Source: Brevibacillus choshinensis
GTDB taxonomy: Bacteria > Bacillota > Bacilli > Brevibacillales > Brevibacillaceae
DNA length: 64,000 bases
Reading direction: 5' to 3'
NCBI RefSeq assembly: GCF_001420695.1
Contig: NZ_LJJB01000007.1
Span: forward strand, 879,890-943,889
A program made the translations under genes and the position numbers. Of the stretch, positions 1 through 8,369 are shown one piece after another. The notes beneath the pieces are model-generated. The model was given only the letters and a program-made list of their open reading frames with translations. It did no database searches and had not been told where the DNA came from. Position 1 is the stretch's first letter, and each line of letters starts with the position of its first letter.

Positions 1-34
1 ACTGTCGTGGGATGTCGAATAGAAAGAAAGAAAG

Positions 35-75
35 GTGGGAAAGGTGATAGCAGTGCCTTCTTTTTTCCCACTTTT
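35..75 (+). terminator. Possible terminator of an upstream gene
   Basis: GTGGGAAA at 35-42 can pair with TTTCCCAC at 64-71, followed by TTTT. The 21-base loop is long and the U-run short, so this is a weak call. It would end a gene lying left of the window. Confidence 0.35.
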
Positions 76-81
76 GGGTCA

Positions 82-110
82 TTGCTAATGAATCGCATTT
101 GATGTACACT
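82..110 (+). promoter_or_regulatory. Sigma-A type promoter of the glycosyltransferase
   Basis: TTGCTA (82-87) and TACACT (105-110) are 17 bases apart, the optimal sigma-A spacing. The predicted start near 117 gives a leader of about 87 bases that carries the hairpin at 154-188. Confidence 0.55.
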
Positions 111-153
111 CCCAATTGAGAGAAAAACAATAGAGAAATGTTGGAAAAACACT

Positions 154-188
154 ACCTAAATCAGATCTGACCCAAATTTGATTTAGGT
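154..188 (+). promoter_or_regulatory. Leader hairpin just before the glycosyltransferase SD
   Basis: ACCTAAATCA (154-163) and TGATTTAGGT (179-188) form a perfect 10-bp inverted repeat. The 3' arm ends two bases before the GAGGAG ribosome site (190-195). There is no U-run, so it is not a terminator. It may be an mRNA stability or translation element, or a DNA operator downstream of the promoter. Confidence 0.5.
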
Positions 189-203
189 CGAGGAGAAGAA
201 CCC

Positions 204-1442
204 ATGAGTATATTTAGAGAGATCATTGAGGGATTATTCATCGGATTTAGTTCTACGGTAGGTGTAGTCAGCACGTACCAAACTCTGATCTCGTGTGCTG
301 GGCTGTTCCGTAAAAACGAACAAGTCACACATGAACCAGAGAAAACATTTGCGGTGCTCATCGCCGCACACAACGAGAGTGCTGTTATCGCACCCTTGAT
401 TGAAAACCTGAAACAAATGGATTATCCTCGTGAGAAGTACGACATCTTTGTCATTTGCGACAACTGTACGGACAACACGGCGGAAATCAGCCGTGCACAC
501 GGTGCTTACGCTTGTGAGCGCTTTGACACGTCCAAGCGAGGAAAAGGCTTCGGGATTGAATGGATGCTGGAAAATCTTTGGGCAAGACCACAGCAGTACG
601 ACGCAGTCGTCATGTTTGACGCGGACAATCTGGTGGAAAAGAACTTCTTGCGCGTCATGAATGACCGCCTTTGCAAAGGGGCTCGCGTCATTCAAGGCTA
701 CCTCGATTCGAAAAACCCGTTTGATTCCTGGATCACCCTGTCTTATGCTGTTACTTACTGGTTTACCAACCGGATGTGGCAACTGGCACGGCACAACCTG
801 GGATTGCCGAACACATTGGGCGGTACCGGTTTGTGTATCGAAAGCAACCTGCTCAAGGAAATGGGCTGGGGTGCTACCAGTTTGACAGAAGACCTGGAGT
901 TTGCGACTCGCTGCATTGAGCGAGGGATTTACCCGACATGGGCACACGATACGAAAGTGTGGGATGAAAAACCGATCGACCTGAAGTCCTCTATGCGTCA
1001 ACGTCTACGCTGGATGCAAGGTCACTACGATGTCGCTGGGCGCTATATTGGCTCCGTTTTGAAAAACGGGATCACAAAAGGTCGCTTAGGTATGCTGGAC
1101 GCTGCTTTCTACTTGTTCCAGCCGATGTACGTATTGATCGTCACGTTTATGTCCCTGTTGTTCCTGGGTCGCTTCTTTGAAATTGACATGTTGATGCCTG
1201 CTGCAACAATTTTACCAAGCTGGTTAGTATATACCTCGACAGCGATTTTTTACTTGCTGCCGTTCCTGGCTCTTTATTTGGAAAAGGTACCTCTCAAAGG
1301 GTATTTGGGAATTCTGTTGCTCCCATTCTTTTTCCTGACCTGGCTGCCGATCATGTTCTACGCCTTCTTCACCAAGAAAAATCAGGAGTGGAGCCACACG
1401 TCCCATAGCCGTGCGATCCGTATCGAGGAGATCCAGCAATAA
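204..1442 (+). CDS. Membrane-bound family 2 glycosyltransferase (processive type)
   Basis: A 412-residue protein with a GT-A domain between an N-terminal membrane segment (about 10-33) and C-terminal segments (about 300-390). Visible motifs are FDADN (138-142, nucleotide-sugar and metal binding), TED (228-230, catalytic base) and QRLRW (266-270), the pattern of processive synthases such as BcsA/IcaA. It probably polymerises or transfers sugars at the cytoplasmic face for an exported polysaccharide or glycolipid. The start has a good SD (GAGGAG, about 8 bases). It stands alone between a promoter and a terminator, so its substrate cannot be told from neighbours. The family call is secure; the product is unknown. 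Confidence 0.9.
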   Translation: MSIFREIIEGLFIGFSSTVGVVSTYQTLISCAGLFRKNEQVTHEPEKTFAVLIAAHNESAVIAPLIENLKQMDYPREKYDIFVICDNCTDNTAEISRAHGAYACERFDTSKRGKGFGIEWMLENLWARPQQYDAVVMFDADNLVEKNFLRVMNDRLCKGARVIQGYLDSKNPFDSWITLSYAVTYWFTNRMWQLARHNLGLPNTLGGTGLCIESNLLKEMGWGATSLTEDLEFATRCIERGIYPTWAHDTKVWDEKPIDLKSSMRQRLRWMQGHYDVAGRYIGSVLKNGITKGRLGMLDAAFYLFQPMYVLIVTFMSLLFLGRFFEIDMLMPAATILPSWLVYTSTAIFYLLPFLALYLEKVPLKGYLGILLLPFFFLTWLPIMFYAFFTKKNQEWSHTSHSRAIRIEEIQQ

Positions 1443-1455
1443 CGAGTACATGTGC

Positions 1456-1484
1456 AAAACCACAGGGAAACCTGTGGTTTTCCT
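1456..1484 (+). terminator. Terminator of the glycosyltransferase gene
   Basis: AAAACCACAGG (1456-1466), loop GAAA, CCTGTGGTTTT (1471-1481): a perfect 11-bp stem with a GNRA-type loop and a T-rich tail. Confidence 0.85.
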
Positions 1485-1516
1485 GTTATTCTGAGTGGAA
1501 AGCAGAGCGGTGCTTT

Positions 1517-1525
1517 TGGTATAAT
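1517..1525 (+). promoter_or_regulatory. Extended -10 promoter before the radical SAM gene
   Basis: TGG followed by a perfect TATAAT (1520-1525) forms an extended -10 element. No convincing -35 box is seen, as is common for this class. It lies about 110 bases before the ytqA-like start. Confidence 0.5.
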
Positions 1526-1633
1526 GGTTGGATTGAAAGGGAATCACCCGAGCAGCCAAGTGAACGCAGGATACGGCTGCACGTAAGAGAGTGGCGGATG
1601 AAAGGTATTTCGCCACGAGGAGGGAATACAGCA

Positions 1634-2605
1634 ATGACGCTTGCACCAAATGCTTGCCATAACGATGCCCCCTTGTTGTGGGGCGACAAACGTTACCATA
1701 CATGGAACTACCATTTGCGGAGCACTTTCCATGAAAAGATCTTCAAGGTACCATTGGACGGTGGTTTCAGCTGCCCCAACCGGGATGGAAAGGTAGCTAC
1801 CGGTGGCTGCACATTTTGCAGTGCGAGGGGATCTGGAGACTTTGCGGGAGACCGTCGGATGGATCTGGAACGCCAATTTCACGACGTCAAAAATCGCATG
1901 CACGAAAAATGGCCGAGTGCCAAGTACCTTGGCTTTTTCCAGGCCTACACGAACACCTACGCACCCGTAGAAGAGCTTCGTGAAATGTATGAAGTCATTC
2001 TGAAACAAGAAGGCGTTGTAGGGCTATCGATTGCGACTCGTCCAGACTGTTTGCCAGATGATGTGGTGGAATATTTGGCGGAATTGAACGAGCGCACCTA
2101 TCTGTGGGTCGAACTGGGCCTGCAAACCATTCATGAGCATACAGCTACGTTGATCAACCGGGCGCACGACTATGAGTGCTACCTGCAAGCCGTGGAAAAG
2201 CTACGTAAGCACAACATTCGCATTTGCTCGCACATCATTTACGGATTGCCAGGTGAAACGCATGAAGAAATGATGCAAACGGCCAATGCGGTAGCACATC
2301 TGGACGTCCAGGGGATCAAAATCCACCTGCTCCATCTGCTGCGTAAGACACCGATGGTCAAACAGTACGAGGCTGGCCTTTTGGACTTCCTCTCACAAGA
2401 AGAGTACACCAAGCTGGTCGTAGACTCGCTGGAAATACTTCCGCCGGAAATGATTGTGCATCGCATCACAGGGGATGGACCACCTGACCTGCTGATTGGT
2501 CCGATGTGGAGTCGGAAAAAATGGGAAGTGCTCAACGGAATTGATGCTGAGCTGAGAAATCGGAATACATGGCAAGGAAAACTTTACGTGCCGCAGACGA
2601 CCTAA
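1634..2605 (+). CDS. ytqA: Radical SAM protein, TIGR01212/YtqA family
   Basis: A 323-residue radical SAM enzyme. The 4Fe-4S cysteines follow this family's non-canonical spacing (C47, C59, C62; GGFSCPNRDG then GGCTFC) rather than CxxxCxxC. Downstream are ATRPDC and a long barrel with LWVELGLQT, as in YtqA/YhcC proteins. The family is linked to tRNA metabolism in B. subtilis, but the substrate here is inferred only. The ATG at 1634 was chosen over one 36 bases upstream because GAGGAGG sits about 8 bases before it. Monocistronic, with its own promoter and a following terminator. Confidence 0.85.
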   Translation: MTLAPNACHNDAPLLWGDKRYHTWNYHLRSTFHEKIFKVPLDGGFSCPNRDGKVATGGCTFCSARGSGDFAGDRRMDLERQFHDVKNRMHEKWPSAKYLGFFQAYTNTYAPVEELREMYEVILKQEGVVGLSIATRPDCLPDDVVEYLAELNERTYLWVELGLQTIHEHTATLINRAHDYECYLQAVEKLRKHNIRICSHIIYGLPGETHEEMMQTANAVAHLDVQGIKIHLLHLLRKTPMVKQYEAGLLDFLSQEEYTKLVVDSLEILPPEMIVHRITGDGPPDLLIGPMWSRKKWEVLNGIDAELRNRNTWQGKLYVPQTT

Positions 2606-2619
2606 AGAAAAGTAACGCA

Positions 2620-2653
2620 AAAAGGGAGCCCCATCCGTGGAGGCTCCTTTTCG
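2620..2653. terminator. Bidirectional terminator between convergent genes
   Basis: AAAAGG-G-AGCC and GGCTCCTTTT pair with one bulged G around a 10-11-base loop. A-run and T-run flank both sides, so it can serve the radical SAM gene (+) and the phosphodiesterase gene (-). Confidence 0.75.
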
Positions 2654-2664
2654 CATGTAGATGA

Positions 2665-3396
2665 TTATGAGCGTGCCCGCAAAATCTTTCTCGCGCGTCC
2701 AGGGTAGTTGGTAATCAAACCGTCTACGCCCATATCGAGAGCGTCTTCGATTTCCTGAGCGCTATTTACCGTCCAGCCTAGTACGGTCAGATCATGGTTG
2801 TGCGACTCCTCTACGAGCTTGGCAGATAACTGGTCCATCGGTACATGAAGCTGATCAGCCTGATAGCGGTGCGCCACTTCCCAAGGGCGGGGGATCGGTC
2901 CCACGTACAAAAGCCCTGTCGTTTGGGAAGGATCCAATTCCTTGATGTGCAATAAGCTATCAAAATTGAATGAAGAGATGATCGTACGCTCCGTTAAATG
3001 ATACCGCCGAATTTGCTCAATGACTCGCTCCTCGAGGCCAGGTTGATCTGACAAAAAGTTTTTCAGCTCCAGGATAAAGCGGAGGGGCGTATTTGAAAAG
3101 GCATGGAACACTTCGCGCAGCGTAGGTATTTTCGCTTTGGAAAAACGGGAGGAGGAGCCTCGATCTGCTCGCAATTGTCTCAGTTCCTGCAACGTATGTC
3201 GTCGAACAAGGCCAGAGCCTGTAGTTGTCCGGTCTACGGTATGGTCGTGAATGACAACGAGTTTGTCGTCCCGGCTGAGCTGTACATCGAGCTCAATGCC
3301 ATTGGCTCGACGTCGGACGGCTGCGTAGAAAGATTCCATGGTGTTTTCCGGAAAAAGGCCAGAAGCACCGCGATGGGCGTAAATGAGTGGGGCCAC
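2665..3396 (-). CDS. Glycerophosphodiester phosphodiesterase
   Basis: A 243-residue GDPD-family TIM barrel that hydrolyses glycerophosphodiesters to glycerol-3-phosphate and an alcohol. The catalytic signature is intact: YAHRGASG with His8/Arg9, PENT with Glu17, the metal ligands in ELD (35-37) and the second catalytic His50 in VIHDHT. There is no signal peptide, so it is cytoplasmic, closer to UgpQ and YqiK than to secreted GlpQ. GTG start with AAAGGGGGA about 8 bases upstream. It stands alone, with no glycerol transporter adjacent. Confidence 0.9.
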   Translation of the reverse strand: MAPLIYAHRGASGLFPENTMESFYAAVRRRANGIELDVQLSRDDKLVVIHDHTVDRTTTGSGLVRRHTLQELRQLRADRGSSSRFSKAKIPTLREVFHAFSNTPLRFILELKNFLSDQPGLEERVIEQIRRYHLTERTIISSFNFDSLLHIKELDPSQTTGLLYVGPIPRPWEVAHRYQADQLHVPMDQLSAKLVEESHNHDLTVLGWTVNSAQEIEDALDMGVDGLITNYPGRARKILRARS

Positions 3397-3445
3397 GTGA
3401 GCTTCCCCCTTTCAGAGACGTAAGCCACTTATTACATGCATATGT

Positions 3446-3480
3446 AAAAAGCCCCTCAATACTACTTTGATAAGGGGCGA
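3446..3480 (-). terminator. Terminator of the YjcZ-type peptide gene
   Basis: On the minus strand GCCCCT (3478-3473) pairs with AGGGGC (3456-3451), followed by TTTTT. It lies directly behind the short peptide gene and supports that gene being real. Confidence 0.7.
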
Positions 3481-3489
3481 AAACGATCT

Positions 3490-3570
3490 TTACTCAATAG
3501 CAGTGAGAACGATCACGAGGAGGACGAAGAGAACCAAGATCAGGGCGATATTGTTATTACCAAAGCTCAC
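3490..3570 (-). CDS. YjcZ-family sporulation peptide (26 residues)
   Basis: This peptide begins MSFGNNNIALILVLFVLL and ends VIVLTAIE. A short Ser-Phe-Gly-Asn head followed by one hydrophobic helix is the hallmark of YjcZ-type sporulation peptides, which are expressed late in Bacillus sporulation and are probably membrane-embedded. The GTG start is preceded by GGAAGGAG on the minus strand, and a terminator follows 10 bases after the stop. No sigma-K or sigma-E promoter could be assigned with confidence. The molecular role is unknown in the whole family. Confidence 0.8.
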   Translation of the reverse strand: MSFGNNNIALILVLFVLLVIVLTAIE

Positions 3571-3623
3571 GACAACTATCTCCTTCCCAGCTGGAGCATT
3601 CCCTTCTATCATCCTATGAGTGT

Positions 3624-3677
3624 ACGGTACGAATGGCTCTCCTCGAATACCTATCCGATTTAGTTGACTCGTACCGT
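3624..3677. promoter_or_regulatory. Spaced inverted repeat between divergent genes
   Basis: ACGGTACGA (3624-3632) and TCGTACCGT (3669-3677) are a perfect 9-bp inverted repeat 36 bases apart, in the divergent region between the YjcZ peptide and the acetyltransferase. The spacing fits two operator half-sites or a looped binding site better than a terminator. No matching regulator is recognised. Confidence 0.4.
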
Positions 3678-3772
3678 TTATTCGTCGCGACTTTGTTTTA
3701 TACAGATTGGCAGATGACGGGAGGACTGATTTTGCTACAATGAAATAAAGAGTAGGAAAGGGGAATACCTAC

Positions 3773-4618
3773 ATGGCGAATGTAGATGCGATGCTAGCCT
3801 CTGGCGATCTGGTCGTGGATAGCCAAAATCGTCGAGTCAAGCTGCACGTATATGATCCGAACCTGATTGGCGAAATGGATCAGCTGATGAGGAAGCTGGC
3901 CAACAACTCAGATGCCACAAAAATGATCGTCTATGGAAAAAAAGCGGATGTGGAGAAATGGCTCGCTCTAGGATATAGCCAGGAAGGGGTTATCGAAGGC
4001 TTTTTCCAAGGGGAAAATGCACAAATGCTCTCCTGCTACTTGACGGAAGAGCGTGCTACTTCTGTGGCGCCTGATCTGGCGGAAGACATACTGGCTCTGA
4101 GCTTGAGTAAAAAAGGAAACGGTGAAGAAAAGCCTTTGCCATCAGGGTATACACTGCGTGAGGCAAACGAGGCAGACGCAGAAGAACTAGCTAAGCTGTA
4201 CGCTTTGGTGTTCGCTACCTATCCGACGCCGATGGATGATCCAGAGTACGTTCTCAAAACGATGGACGAGGGCACTCGCTATATGGTTGTGGAGCACGAT
4301 GGAAAGATCGCCTGCGCAGCTTCAGCGGAGGTCAACGAACGAATGGGCTCTGCCGAGATGACAGACTGTGCGACCCATCCCGATCACGCAGGAAAAGGAC
4401 TCCTCCAACCGTTATTCACTGCATTGGAACGAAATATGGAGGAGTCGGGAATCTACTACTTGTACACGTTGACACGGGCTCAATCAGCGGGAATGAACGT
4501 AACTGCGTCCAAGATGGGCTACGAGTATCGAGGACGATTGATTAATAATTGCACGATCTTTTCCGGGTACGAAGATATGAATATCTGGGTGAAACCACTT
4601 CGCTCCGCGTGGGAGTAA
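3773..4618 (+). CDS. ablB: Putative beta-lysine N6-acetyltransferase
   Basis: A 281-residue protein of the AblB/YodP family, which acetylates the 6-amino group of beta-lysine (made by lysine 2,3-aminomutase). The GNAT fold occupies about 140-260; the acetyl-CoA loop reads THPDHAGKGL and a C-terminal segment includes MGYEYRGRLINNC. In methanogens ablAB makes the osmolyte N-acetyl-beta-lysine; in B. subtilis yodP sits with kamA and yodQRST in a sporulation-stage operon. Here the yodTSRQ homologues lie just beyond a divergent regulator, which argues for catabolism. No aminomutase gene is in the window. The SD (GGAAAGGGG) supports the start. Confidence 0.85.
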   Translation: MANVDAMLASGDLVVDSQNRRVKLHVYDPNLIGEMDQLMRKLANNSDATKMIVYGKKADVEKWLALGYSQEGVIEGFFQGENAQMLSCYLTEERATSVAPDLAEDILALSLSKKGNGEEKPLPSGYTLREANEADAEELAKLYALVFATYPTPMDDPEYVLKTMDEGTRYMVVEHDGKIACAASAEVNERMGSAEMTDCATHPDHAGKGLLQPLFTALERNMEESGIYYLYTLTRAQSAGMNVTASKMGYEYRGRLINNCTIFSGYEDMNIWVKPLRSAWE

Positions 4619-4621
4619 GGG

Positions 4622-6166
4622 CTACGCCTGAGAGGGGTACAACTGCTTCTGGAGACGGCGGGCCATCAGGGCCAATTGCAGCTGCCAGCGCTGATGTGCA
4701 TCCTCCAGGCGGTAGCCCGTTTTTTCTTCGATCTGTGTTAATCGGTATTTCAGGGTGTGTCGGTGAATATATAACGCTTGTGACGTCTGCAGTCCGTTAC
4801 CATTTTGCTGCAAATACACGTCCAGAGTCTCCAGCAGCTGCTGGTTATGTTTTTTATCGTAGCCGATTAAAGGCGCAAGCAGAGGCTTCCAAAGCTCGAG
4901 GAGCGCTTCCTGACTTCGATGATAAGGAAAAAGGAATTGATACCCTTGCATGTCTCGATAACGGAGCATGGTGGGTGCAGATGCCAATAAAGGATAGGCT
5001 TGCAGGGCAAACAGCGCTTCTTCAGAGGCAGAGGCCACATCCTCCAACTGCATCCGAGAGTTGCTTAACGCAAGATGCAGAGAAAAATCCTTGTGCAGCT
5101 GCTCCCAGCGCTGAGCAAACAGCTCTATGAGCTGCAGGCTGGATCGATTATCAGGAAACACGAACAACAAATAGTGTGGCCGCTCGCGCAGTAAATAAGA
5201 GCGTTGTTGTCGATCGCAAAGTCGGCGCATCAACAGGATGGCACTCTGATGTAGCTCGTAGAGGATGGCATCATCCTTTACATCGACTTTCAATGCGACG
5301 ACCAGATGATCACCTGTGAGCGGGTATCCCAGCATGCGACAGCGGCTTTCCAGCTCGGATGGACTCATTTGTTTGCCGTTCAGCAGCTCCTCTACAAAGT
5401 CCCCCTTCAAACGCCATTCCGTAGCGGATACGGCCCGTTCTTTTACATATTCCAATGCACAGAGGGTCGAGGCGTGTTGGAGTGCCACGTCGTCCAGATC
5501 CTTCCATGCCTCCTGGGACTTGACCAGCGTCAGCGTTCCAAAATGCTCGCGATTGGCGCGAATGGGTGTCGAATGCGCGCTTTTTACTCCAGCGCTGGAA
5601 TTGTCCAGATCCGTGGAACCGTGCTGGGTTACTTCAAAACCTAAAGCATCTACCAAAGTGACCGCACCGCTGGTTAATGTGGCAAGCTCCGCCGCGATGG
5701 CAGCTAGTCCACCTTTTGAAAGGGCAGCGTCGATCATTCGGTTGTGAATCGCTTGTGAGTAAGCGAGTGTTTCAAATTGCCTGTTTATGATGGGCTGCAA
5801 AATCGCCTTCGTTATGGTGGAAAAGTTGATTTCCGCAGGTATTTCAATCAGTGGCAGCTGCAGACGGTCTGCCATCTCGATAAAAGCTGTGGGAATTTCT
5901 CGTAAGTAAAAGCCTGTATGAATGGCAACTCCGCTCAATTTTTGACTGGCTAAAGACGGGATAAAAGAAGCGAGGCGCTCCGTGTTCTCAGCAAGACCAA
6001 AGCCCGTCGTAATGAGAAATTCACCTTCCTGCAGCCGAGTCGCGTCCTCCAATACTTCTACAATGGTGACCCAGCGAATCGGGTTGTCCAAGCCGCCAGC
6101 TCCGGCGATCAATCTCGTTTGAACCATATCCGGCAATTGAAGGGCCTCCCGAATAGTAATTGTCAT
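4622..6166 (-). CDS. PucR-family transcriptional regulator of the lysine cluster
   Basis: A 514-residue regulator with an N-terminal PucR sensory domain (about 5-125, beginning LQLPDMVQTRLIAGAGGLD), a central GGDEF-like region and a C-terminal PucR helix-turn-helix (about 440-505, including IHRHTLKYRLTQIEEKTG). PucR proteins usually activate catabolic operons on sensing a pathway metabolite. It sits head-to-head with the aminotransferase gene, 141 bases between starts, and ends 3 bases from ablB. It is therefore the best candidate for controlling both transcripts. The ligand is unknown; an N-acetyl-beta-lysine intermediate is plausible by context. Confidence 0.88.
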   Translation of the reverse strand: MTITIREALQLPDMVQTRLIAGAGGLDNPIRWVTIVEVLEDATRLQEGEFLITTGFGLAENTERLASFIPSLASQKLSGVAIHTGFYLREIPTAFIEMADRLQLPLIEIPAEINFSTITKAILQPIINRQFETLAYSQAIHNRMIDAALSKGGLAAIAAELATLTSGAVTLVDALGFEVTQHGSTDLDNSSAGVKSAHSTPIRANREHFGTLTLVKSQEAWKDLDDVALQHASTLCALEYVKERAVSATEWRLKGDFVEELLNGKQMSPSELESRCRMLGYPLTGDHLVVALKVDVKDDAILYELHQSAILLMRRLCDRQQRSYLLRERPHYLLFVFPDNRSSLQLIELFAQRWEQLHKDFSLHLALSNSRMQLEDVASASEEALFALQAYPLLASAPTMLRYRDMQGYQFLFPYHRSQEALLELWKPLLAPLIGYDKKHNQQLLETLDVYLQQNGNGLQTSQALYIHRHTLKYRLTQIEEKTGYRLEDAHQRWQLQLALMARRLQKQLYPSQA

Positions 6167-6194
6167 CAGCGATCCCTCCGAAAAAGTTCTTTAT

Positions 6195-6217
6195 ACAAAA
6201 TGTACAAAAGATTTTGT
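6195..6217. promoter_or_regulatory. Candidate operator in the pucR-aminotransferase divergent region
   Basis: ACAAAA (6195-6200) and TTTTGT (6212-6217) form an inverted repeat with an 11-base spacer containing a second TGTACA palindrome (6201-6206). It lies 29 bases upstream of the PucR start and about 90 upstream of the aminotransferase start, where a shared operator would be expected. No binding data are known to me for this regulator. Confidence 0.4.
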
Positions 6218-6307
6218 CACTTTACCATGTTTTTTTTGCCAGCTCGTCGGATGGCTACGGCACTTCGGTCAGCTACGATGAAGGTAGAGAAAAGCGAGGT
6301 GGCGACA

Positions 6308-7660
6308 ATGGAAAGAAGTTATGTAATCAAGCCTGAGCTGGGTAAGAACTATCCGGTGATCTCTCATGGAAAAGGAATTTACCTCTACGATAAAGAGGGA
6401 AAACGATACATCGACGGAAGCAGTGGCGCTGTGACGGCGAGCATCGGTCATGCCGTAGATGAAGTCGTGGAAGCGATGTACGCGCAAGGCAAGGAAGTTT
6501 CCTTTGCCTACCGCTCCCATTTTAGCAGTGACGCAGTAGAGCAGCTAGGGGCAAAGCTGGCGGAGTGGGCACCTGGTTCGCTCAATTGGACTTTCTTTGT
6601 CAGCAGCGGTTCAGAAGCAACAGAGACAGCGCAAAAAATTGCGATTCAATATTGGCAAGAAAAAGGGAAGTCGACGAAAAACCGGATCATCTCACGCTGG
6701 ATGAGCTATCACGGAATCACGATGGGGGCGCTCTCCATGTCCGGACACGTCCTTCGTCGCAAGCGGTTTGTACCCTTGCTAGAAGACTATCCGGCGATTA
6801 CGGGACCATACCCATACCGCAAGCCAGAAGGAATGAGCCTGGAAGAGTACGGGCTGCAATGCGCGAATGAGCTGGAGACAGCTATTCTACGTGTAGGACC
6901 GGACCAGGTAGCAGCCTTTATTGCGGAGCCTGTCATCGGGGCGACAGCTGGCGCAGTAGTTCCACCAGATGGCTACTTCCAGCGAATCCGGGAGATTTGT
7001 GACAAGTATGACGTGCTCTTTATCGCCGATGAGGTTATGACGGGTGTGGGCCGTACCGGAAAAGCATTTGGCGTGGACCACTGGGGCGTAGTGCCAGACA
7101 TGATTACGCTCGGAAAAGGCATGAGTGCGGGATATACCCCGATGGCAGCAACGATCGTTTCAGAAGAAATCATCGAGACGATCACAAAAGGAACCGGACT
7201 AATCATGGCAGGGCACACATACAGTGCCAACCCACAGTCAGCCGCAGTTTCCCTCGCCGTACTGAACTACGTGGAAAAACACCATCTTATTCAGAAATCA
7301 GCGGAGCAAGGGGCTTATTTGCTCCAACGTCTGCAAGAACTCGCAGAGGAGTTGCCGCTGATTGGAGATGCGCGCGGATTAGGGATGCTGTGTGGTTTGG
7401 AATTCGTGAAAAACAAACAAACCAAGGAGCCGTTCGAGCTTTCCAAAAATGTGAGTGGGAAGGTCATCGCCAAGGCATTTGAAAAAGGTCTGCTGGTTTA
7501 TCCGGCAGTCGGTGGAATTGAGGGCGTAGCAGGTGATTGCGTGATCCTCGCACCACCACTCACGATTACGAAAGAAGAGATCGACGAACTGATCAGCATT
7601 TTGAAAGCAGCCATCGAAAGTGTGCAGCAGGAGCTCCAAGAGCAGGCACTGATCGGTTAG
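6308..7660 (+). CDS. yodT: Class III (PLP) aminotransferase, YodT-like
   Basis: A 450-residue class III aminotransferase with SGSEATETA near the phosphate-binding region, FIADEVMTGVGRTG for the cofactor aspartate and the PLP lysine in LGKGMSAGYTPMAA. It is likely to remove the 3-amino group of N6-acetyl-beta-lysine, as proposed for YodT, giving a 3-keto acid; the substrate is inferred from neighbours. An open frame extends 189 bases further upstream, but ATG 6308 has the only good SD (GAGGTGG) and matches family length. First gene of a tightly spaced six-gene run (yodT-S-R-Q, gabT, aldehyde dehydrogenase). Confidence 0.85.
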   Translation: MERSYVIKPELGKNYPVISHGKGIYLYDKEGKRYIDGSSGAVTASIGHAVDEVVEAMYAQGKEVSFAYRSHFSSDAVEQLGAKLAEWAPGSLNWTFFVSSGSEATETAQKIAIQYWQEKGKSTKNRIISRWMSYHGITMGALSMSGHVLRRKRFVPLLEDYPAITGPYPYRKPEGMSLEEYGLQCANELETAILRVGPDQVAAFIAEPVIGATAGAVVPPDGYFQRIREICDKYDVLFIADEVMTGVGRTGKAFGVDHWGVVPDMITLGKGMSAGYTPMAATIVSEEIIETITKGTGLIMAGHTYSANPQSAAVSLAVLNYVEKHHLIQKSAEQGAYLLQRLQELAEELPLIGDARGLGMLCGLEFVKNKQTKEPFELSKNVSGKVIAKAFEKGLLVYPAVGGIEGVAGDCVILAPPLTITKEEIDELISILKAAIESVQQELQEQALIG

Positions 7661-7676
7661 AAGGGAGAGAGCGCTG

Positions 7677-8369
7677 GTGACCAATCGATTTGAAAAAGTG
7701 ATTTCCATGGAGGAAGCGCTAACTCATTTTCACGACGGAATGACGCTCATGGCAGGGGGATTCGGAGGAGTAGGCAATCCTCCCTCCCTGATCCAGGGCA
7801 TCTTGGAAAAGGGCGTTCGCGAACTGACGCTCATCAGTAATGATACAGCGTTTCCTCATATCGGGATCGGCAAGCTAGTGACAGAGAAGCGCGTCAAAAA
7901 AGTGATCGCTTCGCATATCGGCTCTAACCCAAATGCAGGGGCACAGATGACGGCAGGAGAGCTGGAGGTTGAATTTTGCCCACAGGGTATTCTGGCGGAG
8001 CGAGTCCGTGCAGGTGGAGTGGGACTAGGCGGCATTCTGTCTGACGTCGGCATTGGGACGATCGCAGAAAAGGGAAAGCAGAAAGTCGTGATGGAAGGCA
8101 AGGAGTACTTGCTAGAGACACCACTTACAGCTGAAGTATCGATCGTGCACGCGAAAAAGGCAGATCGTTACGGAAACTTGGTTTTTGATACGAGTGCACG
8201 CAACTTTAACCCACTCGTGGCTATGGCAGGGGAAATCACCATCGTTGAAGCGGATGAAATCGTCGAGATCGGCGAGCTGTCACCGGAGGAAATCGTTACG
8301 CCAGGCGTATTCATCAACTTTATCGTGCAAAGTGAAGGGGTGAATTGGCAATGGGCATGGGAGAAGTAA
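7677..8369 (+). CDS. yodS: CoA-transferase subunit A, YodS-like
   Basis: A 230-residue family I CoA-transferase alpha subunit. The CoA-binding glycine loop is visible near the N-terminus (MAGGFGGVGNPP), and the C-terminal part has VHAKKADRYGN typical of acetoacetate/butyrate CoA-transferase A subunits. With the next gene it should move CoA from a donor thioester onto a keto acid made by the aminotransferase. GTG start with GAAGGGAGAG about 7 bases upstream. The 3' end overlaps the B-subunit gene by 19 bases, consistent with translational coupling of a heteromeric enzyme. Confidence 0.9.
   Translation: MTNRFEKVISMEEALTHFHDGMTLMAGGFGGVGNPPSLIQGILEKGVRELTLISNDTAFPHIGIGKLVTEKRVKKVIASHIGSNPNAGAQMTAGELEVEFCPQGILAERVRAGGVGLGGILSDVGIGTIAEKGKQKVVMEGKEYLLETPLTAEVSIVHAKKADRYGNLVFDTSARNFNPLVAMAGEITIVEADEIVEIGELSPEEIVTPGVFINFIVQSEGVNWQWAWEK

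Noticed and set aside
234-1001. 255-residue minus-strand open frame
   Set aside because: Antisense to the glycosyltransferase with intact DxD, TED and QxxRW motifs.
4549-5130. 193-residue plus-strand open frame after ablB
   Set aside because: Overlaps ablB's end and is antisense to pucR; no similarity or SD.
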